64,000 nucleotides of DNA from Arachis hypogaea. Lineage: Eukaryota > Streptophyta > Magnoliopsida > Fabales > Fabaceae. Where the stretch lies: assembly GCF_003086295.3 (NCBI RefSeq), contig NC_092053.1, positions 116,456,445 to 116,520,444 of the forward strand, in the 5' to 3' direction. A program made the position numbers and the translations under genes. A model generated the notes under the pieces. The model made no database searches. It was not told the DNA's origin and was given only the letters and a program-made list of their open reading frames with translations. Of the stretch, positions 11,455 through 22,895 are shown in pieces; position 1 is the stretch's first letter; each line of letters starts with the position of its first letter.

Positions 11455-12330
11455 AAACATATTTTTGATGATGCTTGGCGTGGAATGGTGCCTCCAAGAG
11501 TGAAAATACTTGCATGATTTGTCTTAACAGGGGGACTAAACACAAAAGATGTACTAATGAGAAGAAACATCATACAACTTGGTAAAAATAAAAATGTGTT
11601 CTGTGATATTGAAGTTGAGACTGTAAATCATTTATTTGTGCATTGTAATTTTGTTGCTAAGTTGTGGTGGTTGTCATTATGTTGGAAGAATGTTTTGTGG
11701 GTAGAATATAAAGACATTACCTCATTGTTTGAAAGTTGAATGAATCAAAAGATACATAAATTTAAAAAGAGGAGATGAATAATTCTTTTCGTTGCGATTA
11801 TATGGGTTGTATGGAAGTTTTGTAACTTAAGAGTGTTTGAAAATAGGGTGACAAGTTGAAATAACGGGTGAGAGCAAGTTAACAACAATGTTAAACTATG
11901 ATGTGTTAGGAAAGAAAACAAAATAAAAATAACTAAGTGTAAAAAGGAGGAAGAAGGATCACTTTGAATTTGGTGGCAATGTGTAAGATTTATACCAAAA
12001 ATAAATAGCTTTGCGGTTGGTAGGTACTTGACAAATAATTGTGGTGAAGTGAGGTGTTTTATTGGGAACATTATGAAAGAAAATGGAGTAGGAGAAGCAT
12101 TCAAGGGTTACAAGAGGTAATCCAATTATTGCTTAAAGATGTTAGTGCTAATGAGAAAAAAATTACAATGGTAGTGAGCAGAAAAAATATTGTTGATTGG
12201 ATTAAAGAAAAAGTGAGAACAAATTGGAAATCAAGATTCTTGAGAAATAAAATAAAAAATTTAATCCAATTATTTCAGAATGTGCAGGTAGTATACAAGG
12301 ATAACAATAATTGGATCAAATGATGATAAA
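11455..12330 (+). pseudogene. LINE 3' segment: zf-RVT and RNase H-like relic
   Basis: Continues the LINE after the Copia insertion. PPRVKILA then GLNTKDVLMRRNI, VETVNHLFVHCNFVAKLWW (about 11490-11675) is the reverse-transcriptase zinc-binding region (zf-RVT), with the H-x-x-x-C part of its zinc site visible. The stretch 11730-11850 gives an IILFVAIIWVVWKF-type tail. From 11990 to 12320 an RNase H-like region is suggested (VDWIKEKVRTNWKSRFLRNK). Stops and frameshifts throughout. Roughly 12330-12660 is the LINE 3' untranslated tail. Confidence 0.75.
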
Positions 12331-12918
12331 CAACAATATGTTGTGGATAAATTGGAGTCAATAATGTTTATGTGGTGTTAAGGTGGCTTGTGTACTGGTA
12401 TGCGACCATGTGTGAAGAATTAGTGAAAAAAATATGATATATTAGAAATGCATGCTGGGACTTGATTAAGAATCTTTTGCTAATTGGATATTTCATGATA
12501 CGATTGTATGTTTTACTTTCATACTTTGTTATTTTTGTAGAAATAACCTTGGGGGGCTGCCGATTCTTGATGGCAATGCTGAAAGGGATTAGTAGTGTTC
12601 ATTAGTTGTTTCTTTTTTTTTTATTATTTCGAGTCGAGTTTGTACTTAACCATCTAAAAAAAATGGACATTGGCAAAAGCTGTAGTGGATTTTCGAATAA
12701 AGCATACTTGTAAGATATTATTACTTGTATTAGGTGTAACGATTCACATTTAATCTCAAGTTTAAATTGATAACATTTTTGTAAGGGGCCTCTTTTGGTG
12801 GTCTTTGACCGGAACCGAGAGATTCTTTTAAGAATGAGTTTGGGTTCAAATTTTGTTTACTCATTAAACACCAATGAATTTGCGCCACTAAATAGAAATA
12901 ATAATAGCACGCAAGATT

Positions 12919-13100
12919 TTGGTTTAGTGGTCATCTATCATCTTCTATATTTTGCAATAAGTGTACTCGGGTTTAAAACTTGACTGATACTAAATGGTAG
13001 ATAGAATTCTTAATGTTGTGTGTGTGAATATGATGTGAGTGAGTTTGTAATGTTTAAGATTGGAAATTGTATCCATCCGACAAAAAAAAAATATAAAAAG
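12919..13100 (+). mobile_element. Probable tRNA-derived SINE
   Basis: An A-box-like TGGTTTAGTGG (12920-12930) is followed about 45 bp later by a B-box-like GGGTTTAAAACTTGACT (12969-12985), and the segment ends in 'gacaaaaaaaaaatat', an A-rich tail near 13080-13095. This is the layout of a plant tRNA-derived SINE. The B box departs from consensus and no target duplication was confirmed. Confidence 0.5.
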
Positions 13101-13299
13101 AATCTTAGGAGCCAACATTACATAGCTAATATTGTAGCCAATATTTTATAGAGGGACAAATTTTGTTGGTAACAAAAAATTCATCTGTAATAAAAATTAA
13201 ATTTATCTGTAAATTTGTTTGTAATAAGTAATTTTCTAGTTATGACTTATGAGCATATGTTAATGGTCAATAACACATGTAGAAAATAAAAAAAAATTA

Positions 13300-13575
13300 G
13301 AGAAAATGACAAATAGGTCCTTGACCTTTTGTCCCATGGACATTTTCGTTCCTGACCATTGAAAAATACTTTTAAGTCCCTGACCTTCACAAAACTTGGA
13401 CGGATTAGTCCCTGACGGAGGCATTTGGACGGATCAGTCCCTGATAGAGGCATTTAGACGGAGGGACTGATCCGTCCAAGTTTTGTGAAGGTCAAGGACT
13501 TAAAAGTATTTTTCAATGGTCAGGGACGAAAATGTCCGCCGGACAAAAGGTCAAAGACCTATTTGTCCTTTTCTC
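13300..13575. mobile_element. Foldback MITE, Mutator-like, 276 bp
   Basis: Two arms of about 125 bp are inverted copies of one another (outer ends GAGAAAATGACAAATAGGTC and GAGAAAAGGACAAATAGGTC). A perfect 9-bp duplication AAAAAATTA flanks it at 13291-13299 and 13576-13584, typical of Mutator-like elements. No coding capacity. A related end sequence (AGTGACAAATAAATC) occurs in the MITE at 19563-19829. Confidence 0.9.
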
Positions 13576-13708
13576 AAAAAATTATTATAGATATTCAATG
13601 GAGGTAGATGACATTTTTATTTACAAAAGGTATCATTTTTTTATTTATAACGTGTATTTAATTAGACGAGTGTGGTAAAGTTCGCCGAAAAGTAGGTGAA
13701 CTTCACGC

Positions 13709-14920
13709 TAGGGGTGAGCACGGATAGCAGGTACCCGATTACCTGTCCGAACTGTAACAGCTCAGACCACCCGCTAGCACGATATTGTCCGCTTTGGCAC
13801 ACAAGGCCTCACGGTTTTGCCTTTGACGATAGGGATGCTAGCCGAAGCCCCCCACACTCACTCGTCAAAACGCGTCATGCTAGGGAGAGGTATCCACACC
13901 CTTATAAGGCATGCTTCGTTCCCCTCTCCAACCGATGTGGGCCTTACAATCCACCCCCCTAAGGGAGTCCAGCGCCCTCGCTGGCACATCGATCCGGGTT
14001 CTGGCTCTGATACCATCTGTAACAGCCTAGACCACCCGCTAGCACGATATTGTCCGCTTTGGCACACAAGGCCTCACGGTTTTGCCTTTTACGATAGGGA
14101 TGCTAGCCGAAGCCCCCCACATTCACTCGTCAAAACGCGTCATGCTAGGGAGAGGTATCCACACCCTTATAAGGCATGCTTCGTTCCCCTCTCCAACCGA
14201 TGTCTGTAACAGCCCAGACCACCCGCTAGCACGATATTGTCCGCTTTGGCACACAAGACCTCACGGTTTTGCCTTTGACGATAGGGATGATAGCCTAAGC
14301 CCCCCACACTCACTCGTCAAAACGCGTCATGCTAGGGAGAGGTATCCACACCCTTATAAGGCATGCTTCGTTCCCCTCTCCAACCGATGTGGGCCTTACA
14401 CGAACTCGAACCGAACCAATTAAATTGGTTCTGGAACCAACGGGTAATTGGGTTCAACCCGAACCAAACCAATGGCCTTTGTTAGTGATTGGTTCGGGTA
14501 TCGGTTCTGAGGGTGCAGAATCCGAACTAACCCGTGAACCCGATCATATATTATATATATATATATATATGACTTTTAGTGGTTTTTAGTGAGATTATTC
14601 ACTATTAATATATTTGAATTTTAATGAGTTTAGTTTTTAATATATTTGGTGTTTAACATGTTTAGATTATTTATATTAATGTTACATGTTTATTGTACTT
14701 GTTGAATTTTTAAGATAAAAATTTGGTTTTCTTATAAATTTCAAAGTCATCGGATACCCAATTATCCGAACCGAACCAATCCGTTCTTAATCGATTTGGT
14801 TTGGTTCGGGTACATACACAAAAAATGCAAATCCGAACCAAACTGAAACAATTATATTTTGATCGATTCAATTCTAATTTCACCTTGAACCCGAACCAAA
14901 CCGACCCGTACTCACCCCTA
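13709..14920. mobile_element. hAT-like element carrying a TRIM
   Basis: Ends are TAGGGGTGAGCACGG and, reverse complemented on the right, TAGGGGTGAGTACGG. The 8-bp flanks CTTCACGC (13701-13708) and CTTCACAC (14921-14928) match at seven of eight positions, as expected for hAT. The interior has many 'gaaccgaacc' units in both orientations near 14400-14520 and 14765-14905. The TRIM at 13753-14400 is inserted in it, leaving about 560 bp of its own sequence. No transposase. Confidence 0.75.
13753..14400 (-). mobile_element. TRIM retrotransposon with three LTRs
   Basis: Three tandem LTR copies: 13753-13948 (196 bp), 14018-14204 (lacks its last ten or so bases) and 14205-14400 (196 bp). A 69-bp interior (13949-14017) lies only between copies one and two. 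On the minus strand the interior starts GATGGTATCAGAGCC, an initiator methionine tRNA primer site. Outer flanks are a perfect CGAAC duplication (13748-13752 and 14401-14405), so all three LTRs belong to one insertion. Short LTRs and a tiny interior define a TRIM. The open frames across the LTRs are fortuitous. Confidence 0.88.
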
Positions 14921-14928
14921 CTTCACAC

Positions 14929-15660
14929 ATTATGTGAAGTTCGTCGGAGGTTAGGCAAACTTCTCCTAAAAAAAAAAAAAGATTTTAAAAATTAAAGATA
15001 GAATTTTTTTTCGAAATTAAAATTTCTTTTATTTTAGTTTAGAAAAAAATATGTCATGTTTGCCATGAGAGTGCAATTAACTTCATCCTCATCTTAATTT
15101 TGATCAGTAATTTCATAGTTTTCTTCAAATTTCATGTGTTTGAATAAGGTTCTTCAACCTTAAAAGAAAAATGTTCGAACTCAACTTATCTTGATGATAG
15201 ATATTTGTGATGAGTTTGATAATAGACTAAAAATATTTCTTACATACTCGTCTAGAAAACTTGAAAAAAAAAAAGTCTATCAGGCCAACAATTTTATTAA
15301 AATTTGGTGAGCATTTAACTAACAAAAAAAATAAACAATTTTATAGCATTAGATATAATCTAATACTATAAAAATATTAATAATGACTAATTAATAACTA
15401 TAAATTATAAAATTTATTGCTCCTAACACTCTTCATAAAAAATAATAAAATTGTCCAAATGAATTTATATCTTTAAAATAAAAAATTTTAAAATTCTTCG
15501 ACATCTTTAGTATTTTCATTTTACTCGCCATATTTTAGAAATTCACTAAACAGTAAACACTATTTCCTTGCAAATCACAAATTCGTTTTCCATATAATTT
15601 TTTCATTCTAAGTTTCATATCATCATATATCAACCGTGCCAATTACCTAAAAAATAAAAT
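14929..15660. other. AT-rich intergenic DNA upstream of the CTL gene
   Basis: No gene or clear transposon boundary. Contains poly-A and poly-T runs and a short 'gaagttcgtcgg' motif (about 14937) similar to 'aagttcgccg' near 13679, part of an unclassified repeat. Confidence 0.5.
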
Positions 15661-16106
15661 TCGTGTGAGACTGAGAAGTGAGAAGGACGCACGTCCTTAA
15701 TGACCTAAAGACTAAAGTCTCTTTATCCTATCCACCTAACAAAACCACACAACGAGCCCCATTCCCACGTGCTGTGTTTTTCACTTTTTTCTGACACGTG
15801 AACAAGTTGCTGTCTGCCCTGTGGCGTGTCCCGCAGCCACAGGCGCGTCCCTCCACTCTCTACTGCATCGCGTTGGTTCCACAAAACCCCTCGTGGGTCC
15901 TACGTGGCATTATTACTGCACTTTATGCCGAGGCACGGTGTAAATAAACAAAAATTTGATAATCCAAGTCCAAAATGAAAACAACAATGAAAGCCAGTAA
16001 CGTCATCTACCAAATTCCACAACACCAACATCATCAACAATAATATTCCAAAGCACCAACACCGTCACGCATCACCACCATAGGAACTAGCCTCAAGTTT
16101 CCTCAA
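15661..16106 (+). promoter_or_regulatory. Promoter and 5' leader of the CTL gene
   Basis: Composition becomes less AT-rich here. Two CACGTG G-boxes lie at 15766-15771 and 15795-15800, the core of light- and abscisic-acid-responsive bZIP/bHLH sites. A TATA-like 'gtaaataaac' lies near 15941-15950. The leader is CA-rich (repeated 'aacatcatcaacaa'), typical of a plant 5' untranslated region. Transcription start and regulator identity are inference. Confidence 0.5.
15975..16043 (+). other. Possible upstream ORF, 22 codons
   Basis: ATG at 15975 opens a 22-residue frame ending TAA at 16041-16043, 63 nt before the main start at 16107. A second in-frame ATG lies at 15987. If the transcript starts near the TATA-like site, ribosomes would meet this frame first, which could lower main-frame translation. 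Nothing proves that it is translated. Confidence 0.35.
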
Positions 16107-19100
16107 ATGGGTGCTGCTGAACCAGTAATGAAATTTCCATTTTCTTTTTTAAACAGGTTGCTATTTATATCTGCAAAGTTCGTTCGTTCTAATTTTTTTG
16201 GGTATGTGGTAGGTGGTTGAGAGAAGGAATGAAACTGGGAATGAAGTTGAAGTGAGAGAAAGGGATGCAAAGATAATTGAGGATTTGGAGAAAGGTGAAG
16301 TGGGTTTTGAAGAGAGAGTGATTCACCATGAAAATGAAGGTAATAATCAGCAGCGTGATAATAACAACCATGAAGAAGAATTTCAGCTCCGAATGTTCCA
16401 CAGGTTGAACCCAACAAACCCTTTAAGGATAGTGATTAACAGTAACACCAGAGTTGCAGCTCCTTCTCCTCCTTCTCATCAATCTCAACGCTCTCACCCT
16501 CCTCCTCCTCCTCCTTCTCGTTCTATTCCAACTCCATCTCCCATTCCTATCCCACAACAACAACATCAAGTACGTAACTTGCATTTTTGGAACATGTTTT
16601 ACCTTTTTAAGCTTTAATTAGTTGATTCTGTTTATTTGTTGTTTCCTTTTTTCAGCAGCATCAACCGGTGACTTTGAATTCCAAAAAATATACCAACAGA
16701 ATATCCTTGTTTCTCTTTGTTCTGCATATGTTCTTGGCAATTGTTCTTGTCTGTTTTCTTGTGTTCAAGGGGGTCCAAGGTCTCATCCAAGCATCAGATT
16801 CTTCCATGAAAAGAAAAGAAAAAAATGTTTTAAAGTATTTGCTTCCTCAAGTGGAAGCTGCATCTTTCATGAGCATCATTCTTGCATTTGTTTGGCAAGA
16901 AGCAATCAGGAAATGGCCCACTTTTATGGTCCATTTCATATTATGGTGCACTTTTGTTATGTCGCTCGCCGCAGGGATTCTATTAATTTGTTTCCAGATG
17001 CCTCCTTCTGATGCTGTTGGTGTGTGTTTCATTGCATTCGCAATCGGAAACGGCTTGTATGCTTGTTGGGTTAGTCATAGGATCAAGTTTTGCTGCAAAG
17101 TCTTGAGTCTTTCACTTCAGCCTGCGGCTAAATTTCGCGACTTGAACAAGACTACATATCAGATGCTCGTGGCCGGGTTCTTGTGGATATCCTTGTGGAT
17201 TCTGGCAGTGATTGGGTCATTGAATTTCTATTTCCCACCTTTGATTATCATTGCCTTGGTGTTGAGCTTGGCTTGGACCACAGAGGTTATGAGGAATGTG
17301 GTTAACATCACAGTTAGCAGGGTTATTGCATTGTATTACTTGAGGGGAATGCAGTCTAGTACCCAATTCTGCTTCCTCAGAGCAATGACTCGGAATCTTG
17401 GAAGTGCTTGTTTGGGGTCTCTGTTTGTTCCTGCAATTGAAGCACTGAGAATTGTTGCCAGGGCTCTGAATTTGCTTGAGGGGGAAGATGAGTTCATGTT
17501 CTGTTGTGCTCATTGTTGCCTCAATGTCATGGAATCGATTTTTAGAAATGGCAATGGCTGGGCATATGTACAGGTAATTTTGCAAAATAAATTAGTAATG
17601 GTGAAAACTACATGCACTTGTGAAGTTGATAGTTGAAAATAGTTAGATGATAATTTAGTCAAACGTGTCAAAAATCATATAACAGTTTTCAATTATCAAC
17701 TTCTCATGAAGACAACTGCATGAAAGTCTTCGTCATTAGTAATAGCTAGTAGCTACTCATAATCTGCATATTACTATGTTACATAATGAATCTATGTCAT
17801 TTGGTGTTTATGAATTGTTAGTCTTTGATTAGGAATAAAGTACCGAAATTATGCACAAATACTATGTCTCTGCCAATATTATCTATGGAAGAACCAAAAT
17901 ATTCAGAAGCCTTAAGGAAAATTATCCACGAAAGTTCATGTCGCCAACAAAATTACTCGACTTTTGGGTAGGTTGTCAAAAGAATCAATGCTTTTGGGTA
18001 TGCTGGAAGAGTTTTTGTTCTTCCATGATAATTGTCATAGAAAATAATCCTTTATTGGTAAGTTTGGAACTAAATTACTCCTTTGACTAGTGTTAAAATT
18101 GAAGCCTGATATTCAGGATTTGGCTGGTTCCAGATAAGAATGGAATCTGTATTTCTTAAATGTTAAAATTGAATTTTCATTCTACCTAAGCAGCCAACAT
18201 TTATCTGGTTTCAGAGTGAGGACAGGAATTTGCATTAAATATTTTTTTCATTGAAATAAAAGTTTTTACTTTTATTTGTAAATTGAATAGTTATTTCACA
18301 AAAAATTATTGATCTTTTGGTACTCTTTAGATTCTTGTTTGTATGTGGTCCCTACTGGGTTTCAAATAGTGTTGTAATAATTTTCCCTTGTTCTGAAGGT
18401 ATTACCTAGCAATCACTATCTCATTCTCATAGTTGGTGCTGTGAAAGTGATCCTCTTCCCTCAATTTAATCAACTTAATAAATTATTAAGCTTGAATGCA
18501 TGATAAAAATTCATGATTTAGGAAGTTATTTAGTCAAATTCTAGTATGAGAACGTTTTGGTGGCTATCATGGCTTATATATAAGTGTTATTAAGATTAAA
18601 GTCACATTTTTTTTATATTTTGGTAACTCTTTTTTCTTTAGTAATATTTTTAAAGCGTTGTTAAATAATAAAAAAACGTAATTTTAATTTTAGCAACATT
18701 TCTTAAGATACTGTAGCCACCATAGCATAAGCATCTTAGAATGCGCCTATTATTTATCCTTTGTTCTTAATTAAATGCCACCTACACTTTTTTGGTGCAT
18801 CAAAAAGTGAATATATCTAGATATAAATATCTCCAAATAACCAAAAAGCCAAGGTGACAATTAATAAAGAACGGAAAGCATACTTAAATTACTTTTGGAT
18901 CTTATCTGGATTTTAATAATTCATGTTAACAGATAGCAGCATATGGAAAAGGTTTTGTAATGGCATCTCAAGATACTTGGGCCCTTTTTGAGAAGGAAGA
19001 TATGGTGCCGATTGTTGACTCAGATATAACAAGCTCAATTTGTTTTCTTACTGGAGTTTGCAGCGGTTCTATATGTGTCATTGTGGCGGCTGCTTGGACC

Positions 19101-20772
19101 TATCATGTGCACCGAAGTTTCACAGCCACTTTGTCACTCCTCACATTCTTCATTGGATACCTTTTGGTTGGTACCCTTTGTTTGACCTACCTTTTCTTTT
19201 CATTACTATTTGTTTGGTTCAAAATGATTAAATTAAGGAATCTAATTGAACTGCTAAGTAATAAATTAAGTTTTTGATAATTAATAGTAGAAAAAAAAAT
19301 GAGTAAAATATATATTTTGTCCCTAAGATTTGGTAAAAAGTTTTAAAATATTCTTAAATTTATATTGTTTTAATTTTGTTCCAAAAATTTTCGATTTACA
19401 TCAAATATACTCATGACAGCTAAATTTTCAAAAAATTTAAGACCAGTCCAATAATTTTTATTTTCTCTATGGTGTAAAGCTTTTCTTCCTCCATCACATA
19501 TGGTAAAGTTTCAAGGTCGAACGTGTGAAAAGAAAATTTTATTTTCAGTATATTATTATTAAGAGAAAAGTGACAAATAAATCTCTGGAAATTTATATTT
19601 CGGATATATTAATTCCTAAAAAAAATTTCCAATAAAGTCTTTTAAGATAACAGAGGTAGACACACTATCTTTAAATTAGTCTCTATGATTAGGATAGAAG
19701 GTTTTAATTTGAAGTAACTTGTCCATGTTTGTTGTCCTGAAAGACTTTATTAATACTTTTTTTAGGGAATAATCTATCCAAAATGTAAATCTTCAAGAAT
19801 TTATTTGTCATTTTATTCTATTATTAAATAAAAAATGCTACGTACATAAAAAATCAATAACCAAATCAACCACTATGAATTTATACGGCAATACATATAG
19901 TGTTTAATTTAGGGTAAAACACTTAATTAAACCAAGTACCAACCTATATTACACAAAAATCCCAAAACGAATAACTATACATGTATGTCTCCATTCATAT
20001 TTCTATATAATTCGAATTGATTGAATTCGATTTATATATTCTGATACTTTCTGATACTAAATTGAATCAATATTATTCGAATTAGTAAGGTTTCAAATTT
20101 CATTCCTAAGTAAATCAAATCTATTAACATCGATTTACATGAAACCTTACTAATTCAAATCATATTGATTCAATTTATTAGTATCAGAATATATAAATAT
20201 GAATGAAGATATACATATAACATTATTCGTTTTGGGACTTTTGCGTAATATATTATTTTTTTATTGTGTATTTTGTATTCTAATATATATTTTATACAAA
20301 TTGATTTATTAGTTGATTTTTTTTATATTCTTACCAACCAATACATATCCTTTTGTAATAATAGATACTCCTTTTCCTCGAGTTGGAGATAGAAAAATCG
20401 GTTCTATTCCAAGAGAGTTATATTCTTTATATGCCTGTGGTATCTCACATGGTCGAATAAGATTATCTCCAATTAAAATATAATATATAGTGTACCAAAA
20501 CCAATTAAATAAAAAAAGAACATCATTGTCAAATTCATAATTTATTGGCATGTGACGAACCACTAACATTATGTATGAACTTGCTGACAATGCAGACTAG
20601 GATAGCCATGGCAGTGCCTCATGCCTGTGTGAGTTGTTATTATGTGTGCTATGCCGAGAATCCAGAGAACAGGCTATTTGATAAAACAATCAAGGATCGT
20701 CAAGCCTTGTTAAAAACAGGCCGTGATGCGGCTGTGCCTACTCCAAGGATTAGGAGGAATACAAGGAGTTAA
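16107..20772 (+). CDS. Choline transporter-like protein (CTL/SLC44 family)
   Basis: Five exons by splice sites and family reading frame: 16107-16124, 16213-16569, 16656-17573, 18933-19166 and 20596-20772, giving 1,704 nt and 567 residues. All introns are GT-AG and phase 0. The start is in an 18-nt exon coding MGAAEP; exon 2 has no usable ATG before its core. Residues ~1-125 are acidic then proline-rich and probably cytosolic. The remainder is a polytopic membrane domain (Pfam PF04515) with about ten hydrophobic segments, including LVAGFLWISLWILAVIGSL. The final exon holds the family signature PHACVSCYYVCYAENPENRL and a basic tail. Plant members act in choline or lipid transport and vesicle traffic at plasma membrane and trans-Golgi; substrate here is not established. 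No frameshift or stop is seen, so it looks functional. Confidence 0.9.
16570..16658 (+). other. CTL intron 2 with tandem NAGNAG acceptor
   Basis: Donor GTACGT at 16570. The acceptor region reads ttcagcag, so splicing may use the AG at 16654-16655 or at 16657-16658. The choice adds or removes one glutamine in the QQHQ stretch before PVTLNSKKY. Both keep the frame. Confidence 0.6.
17574..18932 (+). other. CTL intron 3 (1,359 nt)
   Basis: Begins GTAATT after codon CAG and ends TTAACAG before IAAYGKGF. AT-rich. No transposon with clear ends was found. Open frames at 17851-18090 have no recognisable domain. Confidence 0.7.
19563..19829. mobile_element. Foldback MITE in CTL intron 4
   Basis: Left arm starts AGAGAAAAGTGACAAATAAA and the right arm is its imperfect inverted copy (reverse complement AGAATAAAATGACAAATAAA). 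Flanks ATTATTAAG and ATTATTAAA match at eight of nine positions, suggesting a Mutator-type 9-bp duplication. Non-coding. Confidence 0.6.
19945..20252. mobile_element. Foldback MITE in CTL intron 4, ~308 bp
   Basis: Terminal inverted repeats of about 30 bp: left 'tatattacacaaaaatccc', right (reverse complement) 'tatattacgcaaaagtccc', with two mismatches. The inner halves also pair, around 'attcgaattagtaaggtttc' and 'gaaaccttactaattcaaat'. A TA dinucleotide flank is possible. Non-coding. Confidence 0.75.
20309..20590 (-). other. Unrecognised 93-residue antisense ORF in CTL intron 4
   Basis: Open frame on the opposite strand ending five bases before the last CTL exon. Composition looks protein-like rather than low complexity (FNWFWYTIYYILIGDNLIRP, then EYNSLGIEPIFLSPTRGKG). 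I do not recognise the family. It could be a fragment of a transposon or organelle-derived gene, or chance. No promoter or neighbouring exon was found. Confidence 0.2.
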
Positions 20773-21079
20773 CTTGCGTTGTGTTAGATATATAAACGGA
20801 AGCTTTAATTTTAACATTCTCTTCTTGCACTGTGCATATTTCAAACTTCATAGAGTAGAGAGTACAGTCTTCAAGATGTTGCATAGCTTTTGGTTGTACA
20901 AAAATGTGGGATGTGGAAGTTAGGTCAATGAATTATGATAATACCACGATGGCATGATGAGGTGGTTTCGCTGGGAATAATCAATTATAAATTGAAGGAA
21001 TGTGGACCAAATGGGATTAATCAACACGAGCACTATAAAAAAAAAAAAAAAAAAAAAAAAAAGAAAAGAAAAAAAGCCA
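20773..21079 (+). other. 3' flank of the CTL gene
   Basis: Likely 3' untranslated region; AT-rich with 'ataat' elements near 20935 and 20977 but no clear AATAAA signal. A poly-A run at 21036-21062 follows. Confidence 0.4.
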
Positions 21080-21645
21080 CTCTGTCTTTTTTTAAAGATA
21101 TTTTTATTAATTAAAATTTAATACATATAATTAATTAAATTATATTATTTTTGTTAAAATTAGGTTAGACAAATTAATTTGATCGAAAAAATAGTAAATT
21201 AAATTTTGAATTAGTTTAAATTAATATTATTTTTTTATAAAAAATGACTATAATACTCTTATTATAAAAAATGACTAAAATATTTCTATTATATATATAT
21301 ATATATATATTTGAAAACTGTAAATTCTAACTTTATGACGACAAAGAAGTAAAGGGTCAGAATTTAGGATTTTTAAAATTAATATATATAATAGGAGTAT
21401 TTTAGTCATTTTTTATAATAAAAATATTGTAGTAATTTTCTATAAAAAAAATAGTATTAATTTAGATCAGTTTAAGATTTGATTCACTATTTTTTTGTCA
21501 AATTAATTTGTCTGACCTAATTTTGATAAAAATAACACGACTTAATTAATTATATATATTAAATTTTAATTACTAAAAAATATCTTAAAAAAAAGTTCTA
21601 AATGTCTTTATCAAAGTGACTAAAAAAAAAGTGACTTGCTAGTTG
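21080..21645. mobile_element. Long foldback MITE, ~565 bp
   Basis: Almost the whole segment is an inverted repeat. The left arm (about 21080-21310) contains 'ttaggttagacaaattaatt' and the right arm (about 21380-21645) its inverted copy 'aattaatttgtctgacctaa'. Arms meet near 21340. An (AT)n run marks the left arm at 21288-21308. No coding sequence. Exact ends are uncertain because the flanks are A-rich. Confidence 0.7.
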
Positions 21646-22463
21646 TAATTGAGTCAAGTGTTTTCTTTTTTAATTTTTAATTATACGGAAGAAAAAACTT
21701 TCACTCATAAAAATAATAATTAACCGGCATTTATAAATAACAAAAAGAAAAATTAGTTCTACAATTTAAAAGGAATATAAATATTTATTATGTTGAACTA
21801 TAAACTAAAAAGAGACACAATATTTAATTACAAATAATTTTAATAAGTAGAAATATAAACAAATTTAAATCTTTTGTTTATAAATCTACACAGATATATT
21901 GCAATAGAAGAAATTCTTTTTTCTTCTCCATCTAAACATTTTAGTGATCTGTAAATATTTTTATGAATAAAAAGTTTTTTTTTCAAATATTTTCTTTTAG
22001 ATCTAGAAAATCTATAATACCGAATTTAAAACACCCACACAAAAAAACACCACAAAAAAAATTAATCAATAGAGAGTTATTGAAATTTAAATCTCTAAAT
22101 GATAGAGTGAAAATAAAACAAAAGTAAAGAGACGAAAAAAAGAAGAAAAAAAAAAGAGAAAAAAGGATAGATAAAAAAGAGAATGAAAAAGTTGTATCAC
22201 TTAAAAATTAAGATCATAAGGATAAAATTATCTTTTGAATTTTGAGTTATTTATTATTATTGATCAATCTATTTAATAATAGTACGTATGTGTTTTTAAT
22301 ATTGTTTAATTTTAAATATTTGAAATGATAAACAGTAATATATTTTCTCATCTTAAAAATATCTTTAAAACAAAATTTAAATAAAACATTTCTAGATATT
22401 AAGATAATATATACATAGATAATTTTTAAAATAAAGGTATGTAGGTATTATTATTATTATTAG
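21646..22463. other. AT-rich spacer
   Basis: No gene or transposon end recognised. Purine-rich tract near 22130-22180 and a (TTA)n microsatellite at about 22446-22462 directly before the MULE. Confidence 0.5.
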
Positions 22464-22735
22464 GAAGAAGGGACAAAATTACACTTGAAAGTTCATACGC
22501 TGGACATAAATACACTTCAATCATTTAATGAGTCACGCATGCACAGTAATTATACACTTCGGCGGACACATTCACCCTTCCGGCTATCAGCGTGTGGCGT
22601 CGTTAGTTTGAGTGGACACGTGGCTCTCTTTATTCCTTGTTAGCACCTTTACTTTGAGTAAGTTGTTCATTTAGTGTCAACTCAGAAAAAAATTTTATTT
22701 TAATGATTAATTAAACAAAATTAAGGCTAAAACCT
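22464..22735 (+). repeat. MULE 1 left terminal inverted repeat
   Basis: About 270 bp, pairing with 25790-26056 apart from scattered substitutions. Landmarks include 'gtggacacgtggctctcttt' and 'attaattaaacaaaattaag'. The CACGTG G-box at about 22618 also occurs in the other repeat near 25898. Confidence 0.85.
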
Positions 22736-22895
22736 TTCGTTCTCTTTTATCTTCAGAAAGAAGATGCTCTGTGTTGAAATACTAACACCCTAACTAATAA
22801 CTAAGAACATGGGCTCACTCCAGGAAAAATCGAGCTCTTTATCCCTAAATTGTGGCAGTTATTGGTGGCGGATCTTCGTTATTGAGGAACAAGAA

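Noticed and set aside
13696..14423. Overlapping ORFs of about 90-130 residues
   Set aside because: They run through the tandem TRIM LTRs and repeat themselves at LTR spacing.
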